Positions 8,300 to 17,667 of a stretch of 64,000 nt of DNA are shown piece after piece. The translations under genes were made by a program, and so were the position numbers. The DNA is from Streptomyces erythrochromogenes. Lineage in GTDB: Bacteria; Actinomycetota; Actinomycetes; Streptomycetales; Streptomycetaceae. Position 1 is the stretch's first letter; each line of letters begins with the position of its first letter. A model generated the notes under the pieces. The model made no database searches, had not been told where the DNA came from, and worked only from the letters and a program-made list of their open reading frames with translations. The DNA lies in NCBI RefSeq assembly GCF_036170895.1, contig NZ_CP108036.1, positions 5,325,501 to 5,389,500 on the forward strand. The letters are read 5' to 3'.

Positions 8300-8305
8300 C
8301 GGGTC

Positions 8306-10561
8306 ATGGCAACGGACGGGGTACGGGCGGCGGTGCAACTGGCGGTGGTCGAGGGCGTCCTCGAGCGCATCACCTACGCCAACGAGGAGAGCGGCTACAC
8401 GGTCGCCCGCGTCGACACCGGCCGCGGCAGCGGCGACCTGCTCACAGTCGTCGGCTCCCTGCTCGGGGCGCAGCCCGGCGAATCGCTGCGCATGGAGGGC
8501 CGTTGGGGCTCCCACCCGCAGTACGGCCGGCAGTTCACCGTGGAGAACTACCGGACGGTCCTGCCCGCCACCATCCAGGGCATCCGCCGCTACCTCGGCT
8601 CCGGCCTGATCAAGGGCATCGGACCGAAGATCGCCGACCGGATCGTGGAGCACTTCGGCACCGGCACGCTCGACGTGATCGAGGCCGAGCCGAAGCGGCT
8701 GATCGAGGTGCCCGGCCTCGGCCCCAAGAGGACGAAGCTGATCGGGGCGGCCTGGGAGGAGCAGAAGGCCATCAAGGAGGTCATGGTCTTCCTCCAGGGC
8801 GTCGGCGTCTCCACCTCCATCGCGGTGCGCATCTACAAGAAGTACGGCGACGCGTCCATCTCCGTCGTCAACAACCAGCCCTACCGGCTCGCCGCCGACG
8901 TGTGGGGCATCGGCTTCCTGACCGCGGACCGCATCGCCCAGGCCGTCGGGATCCCGCACGACAGCCCCGAACGGGTCAAGGCCGGGCTGCAGTACGCCCT
9001 GTCCCAGTCCACCGACCAGGGCCACTGCTTCCTGCCCGAGGAGAAGCTCATCGCCGACGGGGTAAAGCTGCTCCAGGTCGACACCGGGCTGGTGATCGAG
9101 TGCCTGGCCGAGCTCGCCGCCGACCCGGAAGGGGTCGTGCGGGAGGCCGTGCCGGACCCGCAGGGCGGGCCCGACCCGCTGACCGCCGTGTACCTGGTGC
9201 CCTTCCACCGGGCCGAGCTGTCCCTGGTCGGGCAGGTGCGCCGGCTGCTGAACGCCGAGGACGACCGGATGCCGTCCTTCCAGGACGTGGACTGGGACAA
9301 GGCCCTCGGCTGGCTCGCCGGGCGTACGGGGGCCGCGCTCGCCCCCGAGCAGCGGGACGCGGTCAGGCTGGCGCTGACCCGCCGGGTCGCCGTCCTCACC
9401 GGCGGCCCGGGCTGCGGCAAGTCCTTCACCGTGCGCTCCATCGTCGAGCTGGCCCGGGCCAAGAAGGCCAAGGTGGTGCTGGCCGCGCCCACCGGCCGGG
9501 CCGCCAAGCGGCTCGCCGAGCTCACGGGGGCCGAGGCCTCCACGGTGCACCGGCTGCTGGAGCTCAAGCCGGGCGGGGACGCCGCGTACGACCGGGACCG
9601 GCCGCTGGACGCCGACCTGGTCGTGGTCGACGAGGCCTCGATGCTGGACCTGCTGCTGGCCAACAAGCTGGTCAAGGCGGTGGCGCCGGGTGCTCACCTG
9701 CTGCTGGTGGGGGACGTGGACCAGCTGCCGTCGGTCGGCGCCGGGGAGGTGCTGCGGGACCTGCTGGCGGAGGGCGGCCCGGTGCCCGCGGTGCGCCTGA
9801 CCCGGATCTTCCGCCAGGCCCAGCAGTCCGGCGTGGTCACCAACGCGCACCGCATCAACACCGGGCTGCCGCCGATCACCGACGGGCTGCCGGACTTCTT
9901 CCTCTTCCCCGAGGAGGACACCGAGGCGGCGGGCGTGCTGGCCGTGGACGTGGCGGCCCGCAGGATCCCGGCCAGGTTCGGCCTCGACCCGAGGCGGGAC
10001 GTCCAGGTGCTCGCACCCATGCACCGCGGCCCGGCCGGCGCCGCGAACCTCAACGGGCTGCTCCAGCAGGCCATGACGCCGGCCCGCCCGGACCTGCCGG
10101 AGAAGCGGTTCGGCGGCCGGGTCTTCCGGGTGGGCGACAAGGTCACCCAGATCCGCAACAACTACGAGAAGGGCGCCAACGGCGTCTTCAACGGCACGGT
10201 CGGCGTGGTCATCGCCCTGGACGCGGACGAACAGCGGCTGACGGTGCGGACGGAGGAGGACGAGGAGATCGTGTACGAATTCGGTGAGCTCGACGAGCTG
10301 GCCCACGCGTACGCCGTCACCATCCACCGTTCCCAGGGGAGTGAATATCCCGCTGTGGTGATCCCGGTCACCACCGGTGCTTGGATGATGCTCCAGCGGA
10401 ATCTGCTCTATACGGCGGTGACCAGGGCGAAGAAACTGGTCGTCCTCGTCGGGTCCCGGAAGGCCCTGGGCCAGGCCGTGCGTACCGTTTCCGCAGGTAG
10501 GAGGTACACGGCGGTCGCGCCCCGGCTGTCCGGACGGATACCGGTGGGAAACATCACCTAG
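8306..10561 (+). CDS. recD2: RecD2-type ATP-dependent DNA helicase
   Basis: A 751-residue superfamily 1B helicase. An N-terminal OB-like region and tandem helix-hairpin-helix motifs (GSGLIKGIGPKIADRIVEHFG, then VPGLGPKRTKLIG) precede the motor. Walker A LTGGPGCGKSF is near residue 366, motif II is VVDEASMLD, and the C-terminal motif is HAYAVTIHRSQGSEYP. This is the RecD2/YrrC family found in organisms where RecD is not part of RecBCD; it unwinds DNA 5' to 3' in replication-fork or recombination repair. It stands alone, with citrate synthase downstream on the same strand. Confidence 0.93.
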   Translation: MATDGVRAAVQLAVVEGVLERITYANEESGYTVARVDTGRGSGDLLTVVGSLLGAQPGESLRMEGRWGSHPQYGRQFTVENYRTVLPATIQGIRRYLGSGLIKGIGPKIADRIVEHFGTGTLDVIEAEPKRLIEVPGLGPKRTKLIGAAWEEQKAIKEVMVFLQGVGVSTSIAVRIYKKYGDASISVVNNQPYRLAADVWGIGFLTADRIAQAVGIPHDSPERVKAGLQYALSQSTDQGHCFLPEEKLIADGVKLLQVDTGLVIECLAELAADPEGVVREAVPDPQGGPDPLTAVYLVPFHRAELSLVGQVRRLLNAEDDRMPSFQDVDWDKALGWLAGRTGAALAPEQRDAVRLALTRRVAVLTGGPGCGKSFTVRSIVELARAKKAKVVLAAPTGRAAKRLAELTGAEASTVHRLLELKPGGDAAYDRDRPLDADLVVVDEASMLDLLLANKLVKAVAPGAHLLLVGDVDQLPSVGAGEVLRDLLAEGGPVPAVRLTRIFRQAQQSGVVTNAHRINTGLPPITDGLPDFFLFPEEDTEAAGVLAVDVAARRIPARFGLDPRRDVQVLAPMHRGPAGAANLNGLLQQAMTPARPDLPEKRFGGRVFRVGDKVTQIRNNYEKGANGVFNGTVGVVIALDADEQRLTVRTEEDEEIVYEFGELDELAHAYAVTIHRSQGSEYPAVVIPVTTGAWMMLQRNLLYTAVTRAKKLVVLVGSRKALGQAVRTVSAGRRYTAVAPRLSGRIPVGNIT

Positions 10562-10668
10562 ATGATCGATCATTTGGGGTTCCCGCCGCGGTGCGGAGGG
10601 GGCAGGATGAGCAGGTTGGCGGCACTCAGTGCCGTCAGAAAGACCAAAGGCCGACCCCGAGTGCACTC
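10562..10668. promoter_or_regulatory. Palindrome-rich region upstream of citrate synthase
   Basis: Three short perfect dyads lie between the recD2 stop and gltA: ATGATCGATCAT (10562-10573), GGCACTCAGTGCC (10621-10633) and GAGTGCACTC (10659-10668). The latter two share the GCACTC core. They are candidate operator sites for gltA, but no regulator can be named. Confidence 0.35.
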
Positions 10669-10743
10669 TCCTGCGCCAAATGGGGGAAGGTAGAGGCAGT
10701 CAGGGCACCTCGAAGAAGAGGCACTACGTCGGTGAGGGATGAC

Positions 10744-12033
10744 GTGAGCGACAACTCTGTAGTACTCCGGTACGCGGACGGCGAATACACCTACCCGGTG
10801 GTTGAGAGCACCGTCGGCGACCAGGGCTTCGACATCTCGAAGCTGCGGGCCCAGACCGGGCTCGTCACGCTGGACAGTGGCTACGGCAACACCGCCGCCT
10901 ACAAGTCCGCGATCACCTACCTCGACGGTGAGCAGGGCATCCTGCGTTACCGCGGCTACCCGATCGAGCAGCTGGCGGAGCGCTCGACCTTCATCGAGGT
11001 CGCCTACCTGCTGATCAACGGTGAGCTGCCGACCGTCGACCAGCTCGCGTCGTTCCGCAACGAGATCACCCAGCACACGCTGCTGCACGAGGACGTCAAG
11101 CGCTTCTACGACGGCTTCCCGCGCGACGCGCACCCGATGGCGATGCTGTCCTCGGTCGTCAGCGCGCTGTCGACGTTCTACCAGGACAGCCACAACCCCT
11201 TCGACGAGAAGCAGCGCAACCTCTCGACGATCCGGCTGCTGGCCAAGCTCCCGACGATCGCGGCCTACGCGTACAAGAAGTCGGTCGGCCACCCGGTGGT
11301 CTACCCGCGCAACGACCTCGGCTACGTCGAGAACTTCCTGCGCATGACCTTCTCCGTGCCGGCCCAGGAATACGACCTGGACCCCGTCGTGGTCTCCGCG
11401 CTCGACAAGCTGCTGATCCTGCACGCGGACCACGAGCAGAACTGCTCCACCTCCACCGTGCGTCTGGTCGGCTCCTCGCAGGCGAACATGTTCGCCTCGA
11501 TCTCCGCCGGCATCTCGGCCCTGTGGGGTCCGCTGCACGGTGGCGCCAACCAGTCCGTCCTCGAGATGCTGGAAGGCATCAAGAACGACGGCGGCGACGT
11601 CGACGCCTTCATCCGCAAGGTGAAGAACAAGGAGGACGGCGTCCGCCTGATGGGCTTCGGGCACCGCGTCTACAAGAGCTTCGACCCCCGGGCGAAGATC
11701 ATCAAGGCGGCGGCGCACGACGTCCTCTCGGCGCTCGGCAAGAGCGACGAGCTGCTCGACATCGCGCTCAAGCTGGAGGAGCACGCGCTCGCCGACGAGT
11801 ACTTCGTCTCGCGCAACCTCTACCCGAACGTGGACTTCTACACCGGTCTGATCTACCGGGCCATGGGCTTCCCGACCGAGATGTTCACGGTGCTCTTCGC
11901 GCTCGGCCGCCTCCCCGGCTGGATCGCCCAGTGGCACGAGATGATCAAGGAGCCGGGTTCCCGCATCGGCCGCCCGCGCCAGATCTACACGGGCGAGGTC
12001 CTGCGCGACTTCGTTCCCGTCGAGGCCCGCTGA
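10744..12033 (+). CDS. gltA: Citrate synthase
   Basis: A 429-residue type II (hexameric-class) citrate synthase that condenses oxaloacetate and acetyl-CoA in the first TCA-cycle step. Catalytic residues are His264 (GPLHGGAN), His307 (MGFGHRVYK) and Asp364 (NVDFYTG). The N-terminal beta-domain (VVLRYADGEYTYPVVESTVG) is present, as in the Gram-negative/actinobacterial enzymes. GTG at 10744 was chosen because it gives this conserved beginning. In-frame upstream starts only add an unrelated arginine-rich leader. A strong terminator follows. Confidence 0.96.
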   Translation: MSDNSVVLRYADGEYTYPVVESTVGDQGFDISKLRAQTGLVTLDSGYGNTAAYKSAITYLDGEQGILRYRGYPIEQLAERSTFIEVAYLLINGELPTVDQLASFRNEITQHTLLHEDVKRFYDGFPRDAHPMAMLSSVVSALSTFYQDSHNPFDEKQRNLSTIRLLAKLPTIAAYAYKKSVGHPVVYPRNDLGYVENFLRMTFSVPAQEYDLDPVVVSALDKLLILHADHEQNCSTSTVRLVGSSQANMFASISAGISALWGPLHGGANQSVLEMLEGIKNDGGDVDAFIRKVKNKEDGVRLMGFGHRVYKSFDPRAKIIKAAAHDVLSALGKSDELLDIALKLEEHALADEYFVSRNLYPNVDFYTGLIYRAMGFPTEMFTVLFALGRLPGWIAQWHEMIKEPGSRIGRPRQIYTGEVLRDFVPVEAR

Positions 12034-12087
12034 CCCGAGGCCCTCGGGCGCCGCGCAGGACTGTGCGGCGCCGCCCCAGACGTACGA

Positions 12088-12136
12088 GAAGCGCCCCGCC
12101 GTCGATCCCCCCACGGGTCGACGGTCGGGGCGCTTC
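12088..12136. terminator. Strong terminator after gltA
   Basis: An 18-bp stem with one bulged base pairs GAAGCGCCCCGCCGTCGA (from 12088) with TCGACGGTCGGGGCGCTTC (to 12136), followed by CCCTTTTCC. It ends the gltA transcript. Confidence 0.88.
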
Positions 12137-12258
12137 CCTTTTCCCCGAAACGGACTCCCCCCACGGGACCCGGATCGGGGCGTCCTTGAGCCGGGACCCG
12201 TTCGGGTCGGGAGGGCCGCTCAAAGCCTCCCGCGGGCACGTGTCCCGGCCGGCGGATG

Positions 12259-12306
12259 CCACGGAAAACCCCCAAGGTTTCCGTGGAACGTCCCCCAAGA
12301 CGTTCC
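12259..12306. repeat. Two interlocked perfect hairpins between gltA and copA
   Basis: CCACGGAAA / TTTCCGTGG (12259-12267 and 12278-12286) forms a 9-bp stem. GGAACGTC / GACGTTCC (12285-12292 and 12299-12306) forms an 8-bp stem. The two share the GG at 12285-12286, so they cannot both be complete. They lie in a 379-bp gap that otherwise holds only the gltA terminator. They may form a terminator for copA on the minus strand or a small structured RNA. Confidence 0.55.
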
Positions 12307-12412
12307 TGGCATCGCCCCATTAGACCTGTCACGACCCCGGATGGTTACGTTGAGGTCACTGTGATCTGCGTCTCCCGTGAAGGAAGTGTGGGAACGATGC
12401 GAAGGTCATCCA

Positions 12413-14692
12413 CTAGCGGAAGGACCTCAACCGCAGGCTGTTGGTCACCACGAAGACCGAGGAGAAGGCCATGGCGGCTCCCGCGATCATCGGGTTGAGC
12501 AGGCCGGCCGCCGCCAGCGGCAGGGCCGCGACGTTGTAGCCGAAGGCCCAGAAGAGGTTGCCCTTGATGGTGGCCAGGGTCCGGCGGGAGAGCCGGATCG
12601 CGTCCGCCGCCACCCGCAGGTCGCCCCGTACGAGGGTCAGGTCGCCGGCCTCGATGGCCGCGTCGGTGCCCGTGCCCATGGCCAGCCCCAGGTCCGCCTG
12701 GGCCAGAGCGGCCGCGTCGTTGACCCCGTCGCCGACCATGGCGACCGTACGGCCCTCGGCCTGGAGGCGGCGTACGACGTCCACCTTGTCCTGCGGGAGC
12801 ACCTCGGCGATCACCTCGTCGATGCCCACCTCGCGGGCCACCGTCTCGGCCACGGCCCGGTTGTCGCCGGTCAGCAGCACCGGGGTCAGGCCCAGTTCCC
12901 GCAGCCGGGCGACCGCCTCGGCGCTGGTCTCCTTGACCGCGTCGGCCACGGTCAGGACCCCGCGAGCCTCCCCGTCCCAGGCCACCAGCACGGCGGTGCC
13001 GCCCTCGGCCTCGGCGGCCGCCTTGGCCCGGGCGAGCCCGTCCGGCAGGGTGATCGACCAGTCCGCCAGCAACTGCTCGCGGCCCACCAGCACCGCGTGC
13101 CCGTCGACCACGCCCTGGACGCCGAGACCGGCGAGGTTCTCGAAGCCCTCCGGTACGGGCAGGGAGCCCGCCCGGTCGGCGGCGGCGGCGGCCACGGCCC
13201 GGGCGATCGGGTGTTCCGAGGCGTGCTCCAGCGACCCGGCCAGGCGCAGCAGTTCGAGCTCGTCGACCCCCTCGGCGGTGACGACACCGGCCAGGGTCAT
13301 CCGGCCGGTGGTGACGGTGCCGGTCTTGTCGAGGACGACGGTGTCCACGCGGCGGGTGGACTCCAGCACCTCGGGGCCCTTGATCAGGATGCCGAGCTGC
13401 GCGCCCCGCCCGGTGCCGACCATCAGCGCGGTCGGGGTGGCAAGGCCCAGGGCGCACGGGCAGGCGATGATCAGGACGGCCACGGCGGCGGTGAAGGCGG
13501 CCGTCGCGTCGTCGGTGACGAGCAGCCAGCCGATCCAGGTGCCGAGGGCGAGGACCAGGACGACGGGCACGAAGATCCCGGAGATCCGGTCGGCGAGGCG
13601 CTGCACCTCGGCCTTGCCGTTCTGCGCGTCCTCGACCAGCTTGGCCATCCGGGCGAGCTGGGTGTCGGCCCCGACCCTGGTGGCCTCGACGAGCAGGCGT
13701 CCGGAGGTGTTGACGGTGGCGCCGGTGACGGAGTCGCCGACGGACACCTCGACCGGGACGGACTCGCCGGTCAGCATGGAGGCGTCCACGGCGGAGCTGC
13801 CCTCGACGACCGTGCCGTCGGTGGCGATCTTCTCGCCGGGGCGGACGGCGAAGCGGTCGCCGACTGCGAGCTCGGCCACCGGGATGCGCACCTCCTTGCC
13901 CGCGCGCAGGACGACGACGTCCTTGGCGCCCAGCTCCAGCAGGGCCTTGAGGGCCGCGCCGGCCTTCCGCTTGGAGCGCGCCTCCAGGTAGCGGCCGAGG
14001 AGGATGAAGGTGACGACTCCGGCCGCGACCTCCAGGTAGATGGCGGAGGAGCCGTCCGCGCGGGAGATGCTGCCCCCTTGAACGGTGAAGAGGGCGAAGC
14101 CGTGCCGCATGCCGGGCATGCCCGCGTGGCCGAAGAACAGCGCCCACAGCGACCAGGCGAAGGCTGCGAGCGTGCCGACCGAGACCAGGGTGTCCATGGT
14201 CGCGGCGCCGTGCCGGGCGTTGGTCCAGGCGGCCTTGTGGAAGGGGAAGCCGCCCCAGACCACGACGGGCGCGGCGAGGGTCAGCGAGAGCCACTGCCAG
14301 TTGTCGAACTGGAGGGCGGGGACCATCGCGAGCAGGACGACGGGCAGGGCGAGCGCGGCGGAGACCAGCAGCCGCTGCCGCAGGGCGGACAGTGCCGGGT
14401 CGGGGGCCTCGGCCCGCTCCTGCTCCTCGCCGGCCGCGGGGGCGGGCGGGGCGGGAGGTGCGGGTTCCTCGGCGGTGTAACCGGTCTTGACGACGGTCGC
14501 GATCAGGTCCGCGACCTGGACGTCGCCGCCGTAGGAGACGTGGGCCTTCTCGGTGGCGTAGTTCACCGTGGCCTCGACGCCGTCCATCCGGTTGAGCTTC
14601 TTCTCGATGCGGGCCGCGCAGGAGGCGCAGGTCATCCCGCCGATCGAGAGTTCGACCGCCGTTATCGGTCCGTCGTGCACTGTGCTGGTCAT
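12413..14692 (-). CDS. copA: Copper-exporting P1B-type ATPase
   Basis: A 759-residue Cu(I) efflux ATPase in the cytoplasmic membrane. One N-terminal heavy-metal-associated domain carries GMTCASC (residues 19-25). The transport signature CPC is at 411-413 in [16 protein letters not shown], the phosphorylated Asp455 is in DKTGT, and TGES, the SEHP-type HP motif and [10 protein letters not shown] are all present. Eight membrane helices are expected. The ATG at 14692 has GGAG 8 bp upstream; an earlier in-frame start adds nonconserved residues. It lies 114 bp downstream of copZ, and both follow a CsoR-type operator. Confidence 0.95.
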   Translation of the reverse strand: MTSTVHDGPITAVELSIGGMTCASCAARIEKKLNRMDGVEATVNYATEKAHVSYGGDVQVADLIATVVKTGYTAEEPAPPAPPAPAAGEEQERAEAPDPALSALRQRLLVSAALALPVVLLAMVPALQFDNWQWLSLTLAAPVVVWGGFPFHKAAWTNARHGAATMDTLVSVGTLAAFAWSLWALFFGHAGMPGMRHGFALFTVQGGSISRADGSSAIYLEVAAGVVTFILLGRYLEARSKRKAGAALKALLELGAKDVVVLRAGKEVRIPVAELAVGDRFAVRPGEKIATDGTVVEGSSAVDASMLTGESVPVEVSVGDSVTGATVNTSGRLLVEATRVGADTQLARMAKLVEDAQNGKAEVQRLADRISGIFVPVVLVLALGTWIGWLLVTDDATAAFTAAVAVLIIACPCALGLATPTALMVGTGRGAQLGILIKGPEVLESTRRVDTVVLDKTGTVTTGRMTLAGVVTAEGVDELELLRLAGSLEHASEHPIARAVAAAAADRAGSLPVPEGFENLAGLGVQGVVDGHAVLVGREQLLADWSITLPDGLARAKAAAEAEGGTAVLVAWDGEARGVLTVADAVKETSAEAVARLRELGLTPVLLTGDNRAVAETVAREVGIDEVIAEVLPQDKVDVVRRLQAEGRTVAMVGDGVNDAAALAQADLGLAMGTGTDAAIEAGDLTLVRGDLRVAADAIRLSRRTLATIKGNLFWAFGYNVAALPLAAAGLLNPMIAGAAMAFSSVFVVTNSLRLRSFR

Positions 14693-14806
14693 GTTCCGGC
14701 TCCAGGGGGATGGCCGGGCCGTACGGGTCCAGTATGAGCTGGCCGGCACGGCCCGGCGGGGTGCTGCGAAGTGCCGCGGGTGCTGCCGAAGGGGAGCGGG
14801 TACCGC

Positions 14807-15040
14807 TCAGGCCCGGCCGGTGAACTCGTAGCCGGCCTCGTCCACCGCGGCGCGCACGTCCTCGTCGGCGAGCGGGGCGGCGGAGACCACGGTGACCTCG
14901 CCGGACGCGGCGACGGCCTTGACCGAGGTGACGCCCGGCAGGGCGGAGATCTCGCTGTTCACCGCGCCCTCGCAGTGGCCGCAGGTCATGCCGGTCACCC
15001 GGTAGACGGTGGTGGTCTGGGTGTCCGTCTCGGCACTCAT
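14807..15040 (-). CDS. copZ: Copper chaperone CopZ (HMA domain)
   Basis: A 77-residue cytoplasmic metallochaperone. It is a single HMA domain with the metal-binding motif GMTCGHC at about residues 17-23 and the usual DEAGYEFTG end. It hands Cu(I) to CopA. The ATG at 15040 follows AGGAG. It is the first gene of the copZ-copA unit and starts about 80 bp downstream of the CsoR-type palindrome. Confidence 0.94.
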   Translation of the reverse strand: MSAETDTQTTTVYRVTGMTCGHCEGAVNSEISALPGVTSVKAVAASGEVTVVSAAPLADEDVRAAVDEAGYEFTGRA

Positions 15041-15120
15041 GTCGTTCTCCTCTTCGGGGGTGTGTCCGGTCACCGGGAGGGGTGGCCGATGACTCCACCG
15101 TCCTCCCGACGATCCGAGAC

Positions 15121-15139
15121 TATACCCCTGGGGGGTATA
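15121..15139. promoter_or_regulatory. CsoR-type copper operator
   Basis: TATACCCCTGGGGGGTATA is a perfect dyad (8-bp arms, 3-bp centre) matching the actinobacterial CsoR operator pattern of TAnCCC inverted repeats. It lies upstream of copZ. CsoR represses in the absence of Cu(I); the csoR gene is not in this window. Confidence 0.85.
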
Positions 15140-15180
15140 AAGCGAGCATTGGCATCCGGCCTTTCTCCGCCGTGGCGGGC

Positions 15181-15381
15181 TCAGTCCTCTCGGCGCCCCC
15201 GGTTGCCGGGCCGGCGGGCCACCCAGGCGCGGACCGTGTCGGCGTACCAGTAGGGCTTGCCGCCCTCCACGTGGTCGGGCGGCGGGAGAAGTCCGTGCTT
15301 GCGGTAGGAGCGCACGGTGTCCGGCTGGACCCGGATGTGTGCAGCGATCTCCTTGTACGACCACAGCTGTCGGTCGCTCAT
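15181..15381 (-). CDS. Small MerR-like helix-turn-helix DNA-binding protein
   Basis: A 66-residue protein. Almost all of it is a winged HTH of the excisionase/BldC-like class (LWSYKEIAAHIRVQPDTVRS, then KHGLLPPPD and WYADTVRAWVARRPG). It has no effector domain. ATG 15381 was chosen for AGGAGG 8 bp upstream, rather than GTG 15402. Its targets are unknown. It lies just upstream of the CsoR operator region but on the same strand as copZ, with its own start, so a link to copper is only positional. Confidence 0.85.
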   Translation of the reverse strand: MSDRQLWSYKEIAAHIRVQPDTVRSYRKHGLLPPPDHVEGGKPYWYADTVRAWVARRPGNRGRRED

Positions 15382-15565
15382 CTGGGACACCTCCTGGTCC
15401 ACGCCGCCGGGCCGGCCGGGAGGCCGTCGGGGAATCCGGCGCGTGGACGCTGACGATCACTCGGGTTGTGCCCGGGCAACGACGCGGGACCGGGGCCGGG
15501 GAGGGGCTGTCGACCCCCTGTGACGGAAAACCCGCGTAACGCGGACATGCGTGACACAAGGGCGA

Positions 15566-15591
15566 CCCCTGTGACCGGAGAGTCACAGGGG
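15566..15591. terminator. Hairpin terminator
   Basis: CCCCTGTGAC (15566-15575) pairs perfectly with GTCACAGGGG (15582-15591) around a 6-nt loop. It lies between the HTH gene and the iolG-like gene, in line with termination of the latter on the minus strand. Confidence 0.75.
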
Positions 15592-15620
15592 CCGGATGAG
15601 GAACACGGACCGCAACGTGC

Positions 15621-15660
15621 GAGCGGCGGGGTGCGGCGGGGTGCGGCGGGGTGCGGCGGG
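15621..15660. repeat. Decamer tandem repeat
   Basis: Three exact copies of GTGCGGCGGG (15631-15660), preceded by a variant copy GAGCGGCGGG (15621-15630), lie just beyond the stop codon of the iolG-like gene. Such a short tandem array is prone to copy-number change. Confidence 0.85.
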
Positions 15661-15677
15661 GAGGGGCAGGGTGCGGC

Positions 15678-16691
15678 TCAGCGGTACAGGGCCGGCCGGT
15701 CCGCCAGCTCCACCACCGTCCGTACGCCGCTGCGCGCTGCCGCGAGGCCCGCCTCCGAGACGGCCGCCGCCGCGTACCCGTCCCACGCGTCGGGCCCCGC
15801 CACCCGGCCGCGCGCGGCCGCGGCCACCCAGCGCCGCAGCTGCCGGTCGTAGGCGTCGGCGAAGCGCACCGTGAAGTCCTGGACGATCTCGCCGCCCCAC
15901 CGGCCCGCCGCCTGCACCACCATCGCGTGCCCGTCGCCGATCCGGGCGCTGCCCGACTCGCCGACCGCCTCGCACTGCACCTGGTAGCCGAAACCGCAGT
16001 TGACGAAGATCTCCACGTCGACGACGGCCCCTCCGGAGGTCTCCAGCAGCACCATCCGGGGATCGGCCAGCCCCTCGGGCGCGGCCGACGCGGGCCGCGG
16101 CGAGAGCACCGTGACCGCGGTGATCTCCTGCCCCAGCAGCCAGCGGGCCGCGTCCACCTCGTGCACCACGGAGTCGCTGATCAGCATGTCGCTCGTGAAG
16201 AACGACGGCGAGGAGGCGTTGCGGTGCCGGCAGTGGAGGAAGAGCGGACGGCCGATCCCGCCCGCGTCCAGCAGCTCCTTGAGCCGCTCGTACTCGGCGT
16301 CGTGCCGCCGCATGAACCCCACCTGCACCAGGCGCCGCCCCAGCCGCTGCTCGGCCTCCATGACGCGCAGCGCCCCCGCCGGCTCCGGGGTCAGCGGCTT
16401 CTCGCACAGCACCGGCAGCCCCCGCTCCAGGGCCTGCAGGATCGCTTCCTCGTGGGCGGGCCCGGGGGACGCGATCAGTACGGCCTGGACCCCGGGCGCG
16501 GCTATCGCCGCCGCCGGGTCGGTGTGCGCACTCGCGCCGTCGAGGGCGCCCGCGACCTCCTTGACCCGGTCCCCGTCCGGATCGGCCACGGCCACCACCC
16601 GGGCCCCGCCCACGGTCCGCCCGAACCGGCGCACGTGGTCCGCGCCCATCTTCCCGGTGCCGATGACGGCGATGCCGAGCGTGCTGGTCAT
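15678..16691 (-). CDS. Gfo/Idh/MocA oxidoreductase, probable inositol 2-dehydrogenase
   Basis: A 337-residue NAD(P)-dependent dehydrogenase. The N-terminal Rossmann fold has [13 protein letters not shown] and VVAVADPD; the active-site lysine is in CEKPLTPE and the catalytic D/H region reads [14 protein letters not shown]. These are features of myo-inositol 2-dehydrogenase (IolG) and relatives. It is next to an iolE-like gene and opposite iolC-iolB-iolD-mmsA, which supports oxidation of myo-inositol to scyllo-inosose as its role, although other sugar substrates are possible. ATG 16691 follows GGAGG. Confidence 0.85.
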   Translation of the reverse strand: MTSTLGIAVIGTGKMGADHVRRFGRTVGGARVVAVADPDGDRVKEVAGALDGASAHTDPAAAIAAPGVQAVLIASPGPAHEEAILQALERGLPVLCEKPLTPEPAGALRVMEAEQRLGRRLVQVGFMRRHDAEYERLKELLDAGGIGRPLFLHCRHRNASSPSFFTSDMLISDSVVHEVDAARWLLGQEITAVTVLSPRPASAAPEGLADPRMVLLETSGGAVVDVEIFVNCGFGYQVQCEAVGESGSARIGDGHAMVVQAAGRWGGEIVQDFTVRFADAYDRQLRRWVAAAARGRVAGPDAWDGYAAAAVSEAGLAAARSGVRTVVELADRPALYR

Positions 16692-16711
16692 GTCGTGTTC
16701 CCTCCGGAGTG

Positions 16712-17626
16712 TCAGCGGGCGCCGCAGGAGCGCAGGTAGGCACGGGTGCGGCGGGCGATCGGCAGCGGCCTGTCGGGCGGGCAGGGGTACATGTCCTGCT
16801 CCACGATGGCGAACAGGTCCACGCCCAGGCGCTGGGCGGCCGCCAGTACGGGCTCCAGCGCGGGCACCCCCGACGGCGGTTCGCACATCACCCCGCGGCC
16901 CACGGCCGGCCCGAAGGGCAGTTCCTCGGCGACGACTTCGGCGAGGATCCGCGGGTCCACCTGCTTGAGGTGGAGGTAGCCGATCCGCTCGGCGAAGGTC
17001 TCCACGGCCTGCACGCTGTCGCCGCCGCAGTACGCGTAGTGGCCGGTGTCCAGACAGAGGGAGACGAGGGCGGGGTCGGTGGCGTCCAGGAAGCGGGCCA
17101 CGTTCTCCGGGGTGTCGATGTGGGTGTCGGCGTGCGGATGGACGACGATCCGCAGCCCGTACCGGTCCTGGACCTCGCGGCCCAGACGCTCGGTCTGGGA
17201 GGCCAGTTCGCGCCACTGGGCGGGGCTGAGGGTGCGGTCCTCCAGGACCTTCCCGGTCTTGTCGTCCCGCCAGAAGGAGGGGATGACGACGAGATGGGCC
17301 GCGCCCATGGCCTGGGTCAGCGCAGCGATCCGCGACACGTGCTCCCAGGTCTCCTCCCACACGGCGGGCCCGTGATGGAGTCCGGTGAAGACCGTTCCGG
17401 CCGAGACGCGCAGGCCGCGCGCGGCCGTCTCCTCGGCGAGCCGGGCGGGGTCCGTGGGCAGGTAGCCGTACGGGCCGAGCTCGATCCACTCGTACCCGGC
17501 GTCGGCCACCTCGTCGAGGAAACGCCGCCACGGGGTCTGCTGCGGGTCGTCGGGAAACCAGACACCCCAGGAGTCCGGAGCCGAACCGATGCGGATACGG
17601 GTCAACGCGGGCGGGGAGGACGTCAT
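16712..17626 (-). CDS. Xylose-isomerase-type TIM barrel protein, IolE-like inosose dehydratase
   Basis: A 304-residue TIM barrel of the AP-endonuclease-2/xylose isomerase superfamily. It opens with [15 protein letters not shown] and carries metal-ligand segments [23 protein letters not shown] and HLKQVDP. In the inositol pathway this fold serves as IolE (inosose dehydratase) or IolI/IolH. The cluster lacks any other dehydratase, so IolE is the most economical reading. ATG 17626 was chosen for AAGGTGG 5 bp upstream over GTG 17635. It lies 20 bp upstream of the iolG-like gene and is divergent from iolC by only 41 bp. Confidence 0.8.
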   Translation of the reverse strand: MTSSPPALTRIRIGSAPDSWGVWFPDDPQQTPWRRFLDEVADAGYEWIELGPYGYLPTDPARLAEETAARGLRVSAGTVFTGLHHGPAVWEETWEHVSRIAALTQAMGAAHLVVIPSFWRDDKTGKVLEDRTLSPAQWRELASQTERLGREVQDRYGLRIVVHPHADTHIDTPENVARFLDATDPALVSLCLDTGHYAYCGGDSVQAVETFAERIGYLHLKQVDPRILAEVVAEELPFGPAVGRGVMCEPPSGVPALEPVLAAAQRLGVDLFAIVEQDMYPCPPDRPLPIARRTRAYLRSCGAR

Positions 17627-17667
17627 AACGGCCACCTTAGGGTGGAGGACGAGTGGGAGGACTGACT

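Noticed and set aside
12345..15098. A 900-codon minus-strand frame overlapping copA and copZ
   Set aside because: It is an out-of-frame shadow with arginine- and glycine-rich composition; copA and copZ have complete motifs and start signals in another frame.
15181..15381. Small excisionase-like HTH protein as part of a prophage or integrative element
   Set aside because: No integrase or phage genes are adjacent, and the neighbours are ordinary chromosomal genes; it reads as a stand-alone MerR/BldC-like regulator.
15621..15660. CRISPR-like array
   Set aside because: The unit is only 10 bp with no spacers and no cas genes; it is a simple tandem repeat.
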